Shown one piece after another: positions 44,294-52,868 of a stretch of 64,000 bases of DNA. Below the pieces are notes generated by a model. It worked only from the letters and a program-made list of their open reading frames with translations, made no database searches and was not told the DNA's origin. This stretch comes from Phycisphaerae bacterium (GTDB lineage Bacteria > Planctomycetota > Phycisphaerae > UBA1845 > UTPLA1), in contig DATEMU010000012.1 in assembly GCA_035275405.1 (NCBI GenBank), positions 124,001 to 188,000 of the forward strand. The letters run 5' to 3'. Position 1 is the stretch's first letter. Every line of letters begins with the position of its first letter. The position numbers were made by a program, and so were the translations under genes.

Positions 44294-47200
44294 ATGACGC
44301 CTATAACGATTCGAGTTCTTGTGAGTACGGTCTTCCTAACGGCCGCGCCGGTGTTTGCCGCGCCCAGCGCGGTCGAGCACACGCCCGGCACGCAAACCTT
44401 TGGCGAGCCCGCCGATGTCACGCAGCGCGAGCCGTTCGTTCCGCGCGAGGACGATACCGTCGACATCTTCTTCCGAGTGTCGTTTCAATTCGCGTATGAC
44501 CGGGTATGCGTCTATTACACCACCGACGGCAGCGATCCGATGGGCACGTTCGGGACGCCTAGCGGGTCGACGCAGGTTCTCGGCAACTTCAACGGATTGG
44601 CGACCTTCGTCCGCAACGAGAATACCGTTGAAGGTGTGCGCGACTGGTGGACGACGACGTTGCCAATCGGCGCGCGGCAGTTTGGCCAGACGAGTCGCTA
44701 CAAGATCACGGCTTGGGATAGCGGCGGGGGCGGCGAGTTTTCGGCCAACGGCTTCAATTCCTACGACTACGTCAACAAGCTGGCCTGGCCGGGCGCAGGG
44801 GCAGGATCGCCGAATCCGTCCCTCGGATATCCGCCGGTCTCATTCTGGAAGGAAGAGGCCGTCGTCGGGAACCAATACATCAACGTGATTATTGATCAGA
44901 ACGGCACGGTGTATGACATCTATTACCCTGGCGCTGGGGCGGTCTATGGCGTGGGCACGAAGAACGAAGGGTACGCCGACGGTCGCGATACATTTCCGGC
45001 GTTTACCTCCGGCCGCGGGCAGATGCATACGAATCAGCTCATGGCGGGCATTCGTATCGACGGTACCACGTATTGGATGAGCAACCAGAACGGTCTCGGC
45101 TACGACAGCGTTATGCAGGCCTATCATCCGACGTCGAATACGGTGACCACCTCGGCGCGGCTGCACGCGAACGGCAACAATATACAAGTCGATCAGGAGG
45201 ACTTTTCGCCGCTGGGCGTTACGTTCCCCAACATCAATGGCGGGGGACCGAATCGCGGGATTTATCTCAAGCGGTTTGTCCTGACCAATAACGGTCCCGT
45301 TTCCAAGACGGTGAATTTCTATTTCTATGGCGACTTTGCGATCAACGGCGGCGACGGCTCGGACGCGATGTATCAGGACACGGGCGCATCGCACGGAGCG
45401 ATGTATGCCTACGACAACGTCGGCGGCTCGGCGAATTCGCGCGGCGAGTACAATCCGACCTTTGATCCCGACTATCCGAAGGACAATTCGATCTTTTTCG
45501 GCTCGGCGCTGAAGCTCTGTTCCAGCGTCGGAGGGGCGTCAGGCACGCCCGCGACCGACAGTTGGCGGGATACGAGCGCCGACAATGGGCAGGGCTGGAT
45601 CGGTCTGCAACTCACTCTCGCGCCAGGCGTGGCGCAGGAAATCGACCTGGCGGTGATCGGCGGGTATCAAACCGGCCTGCACAGTGACACCGGCGACAAC
45701 CAGATTCGCCCGGCGCTGGATTGGTTCTTCGCCAATTCCGCCGCGACGCTCAAGACGGCGACGGATACCTACTGGACGAATTGGCTCAACGAAGGCGTGA
45801 CGGTCGACCTGCCGGATGATGACTACGACGAACTGTTCCGCCGCGGGTTGCTCGCCACGGCCCTGCACATTGACGGGCCGACCGGCGCGATGATCGCCGG
45901 CTTCCACAACGGCGCGTACCCCTTCTGCTGGCCGCGCGACGCGGTGTATGGAGCGGTTTGCATGGCGCGGACGGGCCACGAAGCGGAGTCCGCGGGAGTT
46001 TACAACTGGATGCGCGATACCTGCTATCGCGACAATGAGCCCTGGGGCAAGGGATTTTGGAAGCAGAAATACACGACGAACGGGTACACCGTCTGGAGTT
46101 CACCGCAGATCGACGAAACCGCCGTGTTCCCGTGGGGCTTGTATTACCACTACCTGGTGACCGGCGACACGACTTTCCTCACCAGCCACTACGCGACGAT
46201 GAAGGAAGCGGCGACGACGATCCACAGTAACCCCAGCAACCCGGCGCTCCTGCCCTTTCTCAACTACAACGCCACCGAGCAGCTCATGTGGAGCAACAAC
46301 GTCTGGGAGGACCAGTACAACTTCTTCGCGTATTCCAATGCGAACGTCGTGGCCGGTCTGCGCGATGCCGCAGCGATCGCGAACGCGCTCGGCAATAATG
46401 CGGACGAGGCGGACTTTGCCGGCTGGCAGGCGACCATCAAGGCCGGGCTGGATGACTGGCTCGACGACAACAGCGAAATCACGGATATCTCGCAGCTCGG
46501 CATCGTCTATCCCTTCCAGGTTTATCACCCGCAAGATACGCGGGCGGTCCGCTACATTGATCGTATCAATGGCGTACAGAGTGATTCCAGCGGCAACAGT
46601 CATCCGCTGGTCAATTTCACCAACGACTACGGCTGGCTCGATCTGATCAACCGCTACTGGGGTGACAACTACTGGGGCCGCTCGGACGATCCGGTCAATA
46701 CGCCGTGGGGTGCGGGGCCGTGGTTCCTGAGCACGGCGTGGTATGGTCTCTATTATGCCGAGCGGGCCGATTACACCGCGAACAAGACCGACATCGACAA
46801 CCACAAGTACCGGATGGACCTGCTGATCGATCGACTCGGACCGGCCGGCTTCGGGGCGGAGCAAATCTCGCCCTATTGCAATCCCTGTACGTGCCCGGAC
46901 TGCGGCAGCCTGCTGTATCCGAATCAGCCGGATTTCGTGTTGCAGACGGCCTGGCCCAATGCCTGGGAGTCGATGTCGACCTTTGTCGATGCGATCATGG
47001 CGTTTCTGGATTTCGTGCCGGATGCGCCGGATGGAGCGTTTCGCATTGCACCGAAGCTCCCGACGGGCTGGAGCACGATGCAGTTCAATAACCTGCATGT
47101 GGGGGCGAGCCGACTGAACGTCCTCTCAACGGAATCACCGGGGATCAATACCTGCGCCATCACAAATGTGAGCGGCGGGGCCATGACCTATCACGTGTAC

Positions 47201-47530
47201 GTCCGCGTGCCCGGCGGGTCCAACGTCTTCGCGGTCACCCAGGATTGCTCGGCGCACGCGTGGAACAGCGAGCCGACCATCGGAAAGGTGCAGATCGACG
47301 GGACGTTGAACGCCAGCGCGGCGAGCACCACGACGCTCCGCGTGTACTACGGCCTGCGCGGGGACTTCGATCACGACAGCGCCGTGGACCTGGATGACAT
47401 CCCCGTGCTGGTCAACATCCTGCTCGGGCTGGACACGGATTGCGTGAAGTTCCCCATCGCGGATTGCAACGGCGATGGCGAAAACGACGGCCTCGACATC
47501 GCCCCATTTACCGACGCCCTCGTCCCGTAG
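44294..47530 (+). CDS. Secreted GH15-like glucoamylase with dockerin-like C-terminus
   Basis: A 1078-residue exported protein; signal peptide ends near APVFAAPS. Residues about 30-500 form an N-terminal beta-sandwich region with FFRVSFQFAYDRVCVYYTTDG and YLKRFVLTNNGP. Residues about 510-960 are an (alpha/alpha)6 barrel: PFCWPRDAVYGAV, GYTVWSSPQIDETAVF with a catalytic Glu in IDETA, NDYGWLDLINRYWGDNYW, and GFGAEQISPYCNPC with the second Glu as in GH15 enzymes. A beta domain and dockerin-like loops (DFDHDSAVDLDDI, DCNGDGENDGLDI) end the protein. It probably hydrolyses alpha-glucans to glucose outside the cell. Substrate (starch, glycogen or trehalose) is not determined. No Shine-Dalgarno site precedes ATG 44294. 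Confidence 0.75.
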   Translation: MTPITIRVLVSTVFLTAAPVFAAPSAVEHTPGTQTFGEPADVTQREPFVPREDDTVDIFFRVSFQFAYDRVCVYYTTDGSDPMGTFGTPSGSTQVLGNFNGLATFVRNENTVEGVRDWWTTTLPIGARQFGQTSRYKITAWDSGGGGEFSANGFNSYDYVNKLAWPGAGAGSPNPSLGYPPVSFWKEEAVVGNQYINVIIDQNGTVYDIYYPGAGAVYGVGTKNEGYADGRDTFPAFTSGRGQMHTNQLMAGIRIDGTTYWMSNQNGLGYDSVMQAYHPTSNTVTTSARLHANGNNIQVDQEDFSPLGVTFPNINGGGPNRGIYLKRFVLTNNGPVSKTVNFYFYGDFAINGGDGSDAMYQDTGASHGAMYAYDNVGGSANSRGEYNPTFDPDYPKDNSIFFGSALKLCSSVGGASGTPATDSWRDTSADNGQGWIGLQLTLAPGVAQEIDLAVIGGYQTGLHSDTGDNQIRPALDWFFANSAATLKTATDTYWTNWLNEGVTVDLPDDDYDELFRRGLLATALHIDGPTGAMIAGFHNGAYPFCWPRDAVYGAVCMARTGHEAESAGVYNWMRDTCYRDNEPWGKGFWKQKYTTNGYTVWSSPQIDETAVFPWGLYYHYLVTGDTTFLTSHYATMKEAATTIHSNPSNPALLPFLNYNATEQLMWSNNVWEDQYNFFAYSNANVVAGLRDAAAIANALGNNADEADFAGWQATIKAGLDDWLDDNSEITDISQLGIVYPFQVYHPQDTRAVRYIDRINGVQSDSSGNSHPLVNFTNDYGWLDLINRYWGDNYWGRSDDPVNTPWGAGPWFLSTAWYGLYYAERADYTANKTDIDNHKYRMDLLIDRLGPAGFGAEQISPYCNPCTCPDCGSLLYPNQPDFVLQTAWPNAWESMSTFVDAIMAFLDFVPDAPDGAFRIAPKLPTGWSTMQFNNLHVGASRLNVLSTESPGINTCAITNVSGGAMTYHVYVRVPGGSNVFAVTQDCSAHAWNSEPTIGKVQIDGTLNASAASTTTLRVYYGLRGDFDHDSAVDLDDIPVLVNILLGLDTDCVKFPIADCNGDGENDGLDIAPFTDALVP

Positions 47531-47552
47531 CGGCCGGCGCCCCTGCCGGCCG
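47531..47552. terminator. Hairpin between convergent genes
   Basis: A perfect 8-bp stem CGGCCGGC/GCCGGCCG with a 6-nt loop sits just after the GH15-like stop. It lacks a T-run, so termination is only suggested. Confidence 0.35.
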
Positions 47553-47594
47553 TGGAACACCTGGTGCGCGATCCTCCAGACCCGTACGCCTCAC

Positions 47595-48392
47595 CTACAA
47601 CCGCGTCGTCGTCTGCGGATCGAACTGCCGTCGGCCGCCGTCGTCGAGTTGAAGCAGCAGACCCGTCGCCGGGTGGATGTCGATGATCTGCCCGCCGAAT
47701 TCCTGTCCATCCGAAAGCAGTCGTGCGCGACCGCCCAGGTCGGCGCTGGCCTCTCGCCATTGGACGGCCAGTTCGTCATCGGTCGGGCGCTCGTGAGAGG
47801 CAAGGAGGTAGTCGAGACGACGCAGCAGCGCGCGGGCCAGCGCTGTGCGATCGATGGGCTGTGACGATTCGATTTCGAGCGAGGTGGCCTTCTCGCGCAG
47901 ATCGGGAGGAAAATGTCCGGGCTGCTGTAAACAATTCACGCCAATTCCGATGGCCACGGCCATGCGGCCGGTCGGCAGGGAACGCGTCTCCACGAGGACG
48001 CCGGCGAGTTTCCGCGGGCCGACGTACAGGTCGTTGGGCCAGCGAACGACCGGGGCGACATCTGTTTCCCGCGCGATCGCCTGCGCCACGGCGACGGCGC
48101 CGGCCATCATCCATCGCGTCGGCGCGATTCGCCCCGGCGGTTCCAGGAGAAGCGTCGTAAACGTCAGGGACGCGCCGCGCGGAGATTGCCATGGGCGGCC
48201 GAGCCGGCCGCGCCCGGCCGTCTGCAACTCCGCGAACACGACCGTGCCATCAACCGTCAACCGGTTCAGCGCGTAGGTGTTCGTGCTGTCGACGTCGGGC
48301 AGGACCATGACGGACCGGCCCACGCGCTGGGTTCCCAGGTCGCGCTGGATGTCCTCCGCCACGAGTTGATGCGCGAAAGCGGCCGGCGTCAT
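47595..48392 (-). CDS. birA: Biotin--[acetyl-CoA-carboxylase] ligase
   Basis: A 265-residue biotin protein ligase, catalytic and C-terminal domains only. It has the substrate loop DSTNTYALNRL, the biotinyl-AMP loop AGRGRLGRPW, VVRWPNDLYVGPRKLAGVLVE (in pieces, with the catalytic Lys in KLAG) and IGIGVNCLQQ. No N-terminal winged helix is present, so it is not a bifunctional repressor. It attaches biotin to the BCCP of acetyl-CoA carboxylase. Its start overlaps the stop of nadC by 4 nt on the minus strand (GCATGA), so it follows nadC in one operon. The C-terminus has the usual SH3-like fold remnant with GGQIIDIHPATGLLLQLDDG (shown in part). Confidence 0.9.
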   Translation of the reverse strand: MTPAAFAHQLVAEDIQRDLGTQRVGRSVMVLPDVDSTNTYALNRLTVDGTVVFAELQTAGRGRLGRPWQSPRGASLTFTTLLLEPPGRIAPTRWMMAGAVAVAQAIARETDVAPVVRWPNDLYVGPRKLAGVLVETRSLPTGRMAVAIGIGVNCLQQPGHFPPDLREKATSLEIESSQPIDRTALARALLRRLDYLLASHERPTDDELAVQWREASADLGGRARLLSDGQEFGGQIIDIHPATGLLLQLDDGGRRQFDPQTTTRL

Positions 48393-49288
48393 GCGGCATC
48401 GAGCCCCAGATCAAGGATCGGCGCGGAGTGCGTGATCGCCCCGACGGCGATCCGCTCGACGCCGGTCTCGGCGATCTCGCGCACGGTCTCCAGCGTGATG
48501 CCGCCGCTGGCCTCTAGTTCCAGTTTGCCGCGCAATCCCGCTCGATCGCGCAGGGACACGGCCTGCCGGAGTGCGGCGACCTCAAAGTTATCGAGCAGGA
48601 TCACATCGATGCCGACGACCTTGAGCAGTTCGGCGAATTGGTCGAGGCCGTCGCACTCGACTTCGACAAACGCCGGCTGCGACGGAAGCGTCTCCAGCCG
48701 GTTGAGCATCTCAAAGACAGCGTGGGCCAGGCGATCCGTGGGGATCGTCGCGAGGTGGTTGTCCTTGAGCAGCACGGCGTCGTACAGGCCGGTGCGATGG
48801 TTATGACCGCCGCCGCAGCGGACGGCGTATTTTTCGAGGGTGCGCATGCCGGGCGTCGTCTTGCGGGTGTCGTAGATCTTGGCGTGCGTGCCGGCGACGG
48901 CGGCGACGTATCGGGCCGTCAGCGTCGCGACGCCGGACAGGTGCTGCAGGAAGTTGAGCAGCGTCCGCTCGGCGGCGAGCATCTGACAGACCAGGCCGGA
49001 GAAGAGTGCGATCTTCTCGCCGGACTCCACGTCGCCCCGAGGACATTTTGGCCCGTGCCATTCAACGCTGATTCGCGGAGCGAGCGATTCCAGGAGCAGC
49101 GGCACGAGGTGGACGCCCGCGAAACGGCCCGCCTGCCGGGCCGTCAGATGCCAATTTCCCGTCGCATCGAGGGCGAGCGGCGGAAGCAGCCGGGAGGTCA
49201 CATCGCCGTGCGGCCCGAGGTCTTCGTCACGGGCCAATTCGACCAGACGGCGAAACTGGTCCCGGTCAATGTCGGGTTCGCTGAGCAT
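48389..49288 (-). CDS. nadC: Nicotinate-nucleotide pyrophosphorylase (quinolinate phosphoribosyltransferase)
   Basis: From ATG 49288 the protein has 299 residues, the NadC size. The N-terminal domain carries EDLGPHGDVTSRLL and ERTLLNFLQHLSGVAT. The barrel carries YDTRKTTPGMRTLEKYAVRCGGG (in pieces, with catalytic Arg and Lys), HRTGLYDAVLLKDNH and a C-terminal LEASGGITLETVREIAETGV with GAITHSAPILDLGL. It makes nicotinate mononucleotide from quinolinate and PRPP in NAD synthesis. Upstream in-frame codons (to 49366) encode a diverged extension into a repeat-rich gap and are rejected. Confidence 0.93.
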   Translation of the reverse strand: MLSEPDIDRDQFRRLVELARDEDLGPHGDVTSRLLPPLALDATGNWHLTARQAGRFAGVHLVPLLLESLAPRISVEWHGPKCPRGDVESGEKIALFSGLVCQMLAAERTLLNFLQHLSGVATLTARYVAAVAGTHAKIYDTRKTTPGMRTLEKYAVRCGGGHNHRTGLYDAVLLKDNHLATIPTDRLAHAVFEMLNRLETLPSQPAFVEVECDGLDQFAELLKVVGIDVILLDNFEVAALRQAVSLRDRAGLRGKLELEASGGITLETVREIAETGVERIAVGAITHSAPILDLGLDAA

Positions 49289-49403
49289 ACCGGCCAGGAT
49301 TGTAACCGCTGTAGCGTCCCCCCTCAGTGGGGGACGAATGGGGAGGTCAAAACGCCGAAAGGTCAAAAATCTGAGCCCTTGGCTGAAAGGGTCAAAACGG
49401 ACG

Positions 49404-49431
49404 GCTCAGAGCCGCGACCGTGAGGGAGCGC
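49404..49431 (+). repeat. Dispersed repeat GCTCAGAGCCGCGACCGTGA-type
   Basis: A 28-nt sequence with AGAGCCGCGACCGTGAGGGA at its core, which I remember as a common interspersed repeat of planctomycetal genomes. It sits in the gap between nadC and the seven-repeat protein. Only one clear copy is in this window. Confidence 0.4.
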
Positions 49432-49496
49432 CCACTGGTTCACGAGAACTGAATAGTCTTTTTACCTTTGGAAGGGACTTCCGGACCGAGCGAGTG

Positions 49497-52169
49497 TCAG
49501 GGGCACGGCGCCGTCGCGGGCGCGACGGCGTCCATCGAAAACGCGGCGATGTCGTCTGTTGTATCAACGTCGGCGGTCTGACCATCGCCGTCCGGGTCGA
49601 CATCCATGCAGGCCGCCCCTCCGCCGAGGATACAATTGACCAGAAGTTGCACGTCCGGTCCGTTCACCACGCAGTCGAGGTTCAGATCGCTTAGCGGCCG
49701 TCCCGTCAGATCGGAGGACAACACGCACGCCGACGCGTTCGGGCAGGCGTCCGCCTCGTTGTCTACCGCGTCGCCGTCCACGTCGCTGTCGCACGCATCG
49801 CCGATCTCGTCGGCGTCGAGATCGGCTTGGTCGTCATTGGCCACGGATGGGCAGTTGTCGCAGACATCCCCATGCGCATCGCTGTCACCGTTCTCCTGCC
49901 CGAGATTGACAACCAATGGGCAATTGTCAACGGGGTCGATCACTCCGTCGCCGTCCGCATCCGGTCCGAAGACGTAGGCCGCGCCGGAATCGACGGCGCT
50001 GTTGTCGGCCTGGTTGCCGTTCACGCCGGTGGCGCTGCTTTCTTCGGTATGCGCCCCGACCACCACCGTGTCGCCGCTGACGGCCACCGAGATTCCAAAA
50101 TGGTTAACCGCTCCGGTGTTTGAGGCCTTGAGGTAGGTCTGCTGGCTCCAGACGCCGCCGCTACGGACGAAGACGTACGCCGCGCCGGACTCGACGGCGC
50201 TGTTGTCGGCCTGGTTGCCGTTCACGCCCGTGGCGCTACTGTCCTCGGCGGGCGCCCCGACTACCACCGTGTCGCCGCTTACGGCCACCGAATAACCAAA
50301 AACATCAGACGCCCCTGTGTTCGAGGCCTTGAGGTAGGCCTGTTGACTCCAGATAGTCCCATTTCGCGTAAAGACATAGGCAGCGCCGGAGCCCGAAGCG
50401 CTATTGTCGGCCTGGTTGCCGTTGACGCCCGTGGCGCTGCTGCGCTCGCCATCTGCCCCGACTACCACTGTGTCGCCGCTCGCGGCCACCGAAGTGCCGA
50501 ACTGGTCGCTTGCTCCGGTGTTCGAGGCCTTGAGGTAGGCCTGCTGGCTCCAGACGCCGCCGCTACGGACGAAGACGTAGGCCGCGCCGGCGAAAGACGC
50601 GCTGTTGTCGGCTTGGTTGCCGTCCACGCCCGTGGCGCTGCTGTCCTCGTATTGAGCCCCGACCACCAGCATGTCGTTGCTTGCGGCCACCGACCAGCCA
50701 AAGAAGTCCGACGTGCCGGTGTTCGAGGCCTTGAGGTAGGCCTGCTGATTCCAGACCCCGCCGGTGCGGGCGAAGACGTAGGCCGCGCCGGAAGCACTGG
50801 CGCTGTTGTCGGCCTGATTGCCATCTACGCCTATGGCGTTGCTATCCTCGTTGTCCGCCCCGACCACCACCGTGTCGCCGCCTACGGCCACGGAGACTCC
50901 AAAGTCGTCGCTCGCCCCCGTGTTTGAGGCCTTGAGGTAGGCCTGTTGGCTCCAGACGCCGCCGCTGCGGATGAAGACATAGGCCGCACCAGAATTAGCG
51001 GCGCTGTTGTCTGCCTGATTGCCGTCCACACCCATCGCGCTGCTATCCTCGAAACGCGCCCCGACCACCACCGTGTCGCCCGAGATGGCCACCGACCAGC
51101 CAAAAAAGTCACTTGCCCCAGTGTTTGAGGCCTTGAGGTAGGCCTGGTGGCTCCAGATGCCGCCGCTGCGGACGAAGACGTAAGCCGCGCCGGAATCACC
51201 GGCGCTGTTGTCGGCCTGGTTGCCGTCCACGCCCGTGGCGCTGCTGTCCTCCAGATACGCCCCGACCACCACTGTGTCACCGCTCACGGCCACTGAGAAG
51301 CCGAACCGGTCGCCTGCATCGGTGTTCGAGGCCTTGAGATAGGCCTGCTGGGCGACGGGGTCGATCGTGAGGGGATAGACGGCCTCCGCATCGTCTACAA
51401 CGATGCGGAAGGCTCGGGGCTCGCCACGTCGAGTCTTCGACTTGAGACTTGAGGCTTGAGGAAGAGGTACTTCAACAAACCAGGCGGGCAGGATCGCGCC
51501 CGTGGCGTCGAAGACCGTCAGACCGGCGTAGTTCACGACCGCCGCGCCGCGGTCGTTGACGAACGTGACGCCACGGCCTTCGGCGGTGATGCGGGGTTGC
51601 AAATCACCGCGCACGGCGAGAGTGAAGTGCAGTCGCTCGTCCGCCCTCCGGGCGGGGGAAGAGAGAGGGGCACTCGATCCAGAGGCTGAAGCCTCTTGCA
51701 ACGATCGTGCGCCCTCCGGGCGAAGCCGATGATGGACGGTGTAGCCATGCTCCAGTCCGCGCGGGTCGTTGATATACCACTCGGACAGGTTGTCGTCCCA
51801 TTCGTATTCGATGCGCTGGCCGCACCGGCTATTAGCCGGTGCCACACTATCAACGGTGCGCTCGATTCCGGCTCGGCCAAAGCTGACCAGCTCCAACCCC
51901 CATGACCACTCGCCCACGTCCGGCGTGGTCAAGAAGCCGCGACCGTCAAACCGGGTCCGCCATTGCTGGCCGGGGTTGCGCGCCTGAAAGCCGCCCTCGA
52001 CGGCGAATGCCGCGTGACGATTCCCGTCGTAGGTCGCACGGATGGAGGACCAGTCCGAGGGCGAAATACCGTCTGGGACTGGGTCGGTTTCGAGGCGTTG
52101 GGCCGAAGCGCTCGGAATACTCGCGAAGAGCGCGGTCGCTGCGAGAATGAGCGAGACGGCCAGTTTCAT
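49497..52169 (-). CDS. Secreted seven-repeat propeller protein with Ca-binding and dockerin-like C-terminus
   Basis: An 890-residue exported protein; signal peptide ends near PSASAQR. Residues 25-275 form an N-terminal domain with GFQARNPGQQWRTRFDGRGF and EWYINDPRGLEHGYTVH. Seven repeats of about 67 residues follow (277-734), each AYLKASNTGASDxFGxSVAVSGDTVVVGA then ATGVNGNQADNSAxxSGAAYVF in pieces; this is the FG-GAP-like pattern, and seven copies would close a beta-propeller. The end has a thrombospondin-3-like DNCPLVVNL, DADEIGDACDSDVDGD and a dockerin-like tail. DNA units are about 200 bp and very alike. Parts of the N-terminal domain are coded over palindromes and simple repeats. Confidence 0.75.
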   Translation of the reverse strand: MKLAVSLILAATALFASIPSASAQRLETDPVPDGISPSDWSSIRATYDGNRHAAFAVEGGFQARNPGQQWRTRFDGRGFLTTPDVGEWSWGLELVSFGRAGIERTVDSVAPANSRCGQRIEYEWDDNLSEWYINDPRGLEHGYTVHHRLRPEGARSLQEASASGSSAPLSSPARRADERLHFTLAVRGDLQPRITAEGRGVTFVNDRGAAVVNYAGLTVFDATGAILPAWFVEVPLPQASSLKSKTRRGEPRAFRIVVDDAEAVYPLTIDPVAQQAYLKASNTDAGDRFGFSVAVSGDTVVVGAYLEDSSATGVDGNQADNSAGDSGAAYVFVRSGGIWSHQAYLKASNTGASDFFGWSVAISGDTVVVGARFEDSSAMGVDGNQADNSAANSGAAYVFIRSGGVWSQQAYLKASNTGASDDFGVSVAVGGDTVVVGADNEDSNAIGVDGNQADNSASASGAAYVFARTGGVWNQQAYLKASNTGTSDFFGWSVAASNDMLVVGAQYEDSSATGVDGNQADNSASFAGAAYVFVRSGGVWSQQAYLKASNTGASDQFGTSVAASGDTVVVGADGERSSATGVNGNQADNSASGSGAAYVFTRNGTIWSQQAYLKASNTGASDVFGYSVAVSGDTVVVGAPAEDSSATGVNGNQADNSAVESGAAYVFVRSGGVWSQQTYLKASNTGAVNHFGISVAVSGDTVVVGAHTEESSATGVNGNQADNSAVDSGAAYVFGPDADGDGVIDPVDNCPLVVNLGQENGDSDAHGDVCDNCPSVANDDQADLDADEIGDACDSDVDGDAVDNEADACPNASACVLSSDLTGRPLSDLNLDCVVNGPDVQLLVNCILGGGAACMDVDPDGDGQTADVDTTDDIAAFSMDAVAPATAPCP
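49970..51340 (-). repeat. Tandem array of about 200-bp units inside the propeller gene
   Basis: Seven near-identical in-frame copies. The phrase GAGGCCTTGAGGTAGGCCTG (plus strand) recurs at about 50130, 50325, 50525, 50725, 50925, 51127 and 51330. The units differ in one variable segment each. Confidence 0.85.
51430..51850. repeat. Cluster of palindromes and simple repeats inside a coding region
   Basis: Contains ACTTGAGACTTGAGGCTTGA (about 51440-51460), CCGCCC/GGGCGG (51641-51655), AGAGGC/GCCTCT (51681-51695), CGCCC/GGGCG (51710-51722) and the CACCGGCT/AGCCGGTG hairpin with CCACAC at 51820-51848. Their frame is open in the propeller protein. Confidence 0.55.
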
Positions 52170-52868
52170 GGCGAGTCCTCCTTTGGCCGCCGGTAATCAA
52201 GTGACAACTATATCATACCGGTTCGCCCCGCATCCGCGCCAAGTTTTGACAAGGGCGTCCGATCATTCCTTTTCTTGCGCTTGGCGTTGCGGGCAGCACA
52301 TCGACTACTTGGCTTGCCATCCAAGTCCCGCTTTCAAAGCAAGTTACGTTTTTCTTGCCCAAAAACGCGGATTAAGGGGAGCATTGAGCAAGTATTGTGG
52401 GCAGGAGCAGAAAAGAGGCGGCGAAGTGCCGCCTTCCTGTAGCTCACGGCTAACGGTCCCGGCGCGCCGGGACTAATGGGTCGTGAGATCGGAGTTTCCG
52501 CGCCTATGGAAAAACACCAATCATGCTGCAACGCCCCGACCCGCCAAGCGCCACGGGTCGGGCGCCATTCCGCCGCGTTGTTGCGCTTAAGTGCGCTCAA
52601 TTGCACCAAAAAATCTGCGTCCAGGAGTTTACCCGCCATGGCGGGTGTCCATCTGCGGTTCAGCCTCGTTCCGGTTCGTTCAGGCTGGTTCAACCAGGGG
52701 AGCTCCCTCCTGAACGCTACCCGACGCCCGTATTCGCCTCTTCCTGTAAATCTTGCAAATCCTGTCTATTCCCCGGCCCCGTGTTCACCTTTTCTCACCT
52801 TTTTTCGGCTTTTGTCGGGGCAAAAAAAGTTATTCAAGAGGCGCGGCTAATGCCCGGCAGCACCGCGC
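52170..52868. other. Intergenic region with stacked inverted repeats
   Basis: 699 nt without a convincing gene. Inverted repeats: GGCGGC/GCCGCC with flanking A/T-rich sequence (52416-52435, terminator-like on the minus strand), an outer pair CTCACG/CGTGAG enclosing a perfect GTCCCGGCGCGCCGGGAC palindrome (52443-52487), and CCCGACCCG/CGGGTCGGG (52535-52563). At about 52740-52770 a phrase AAATCTTGCAAATCCTGTC resembles a common dispersed repeat. A 119-codon minus-strand frame over this stretch looks like repeat sequence, not protein. Confidence 0.45.

Noticed and set aside
49970..51340. CRISPR array suggested by regular repeats.
   Set aside because: Units are 200 bp, in frame and encode a propeller; there are no short repeats with unique spacers and no cas genes.
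52334..52693. A 119-codon minus-strand frame in the spacer before the site-2 protease.
   Set aside because: It covers palindromic repeats and reads like translated repeat DNA.
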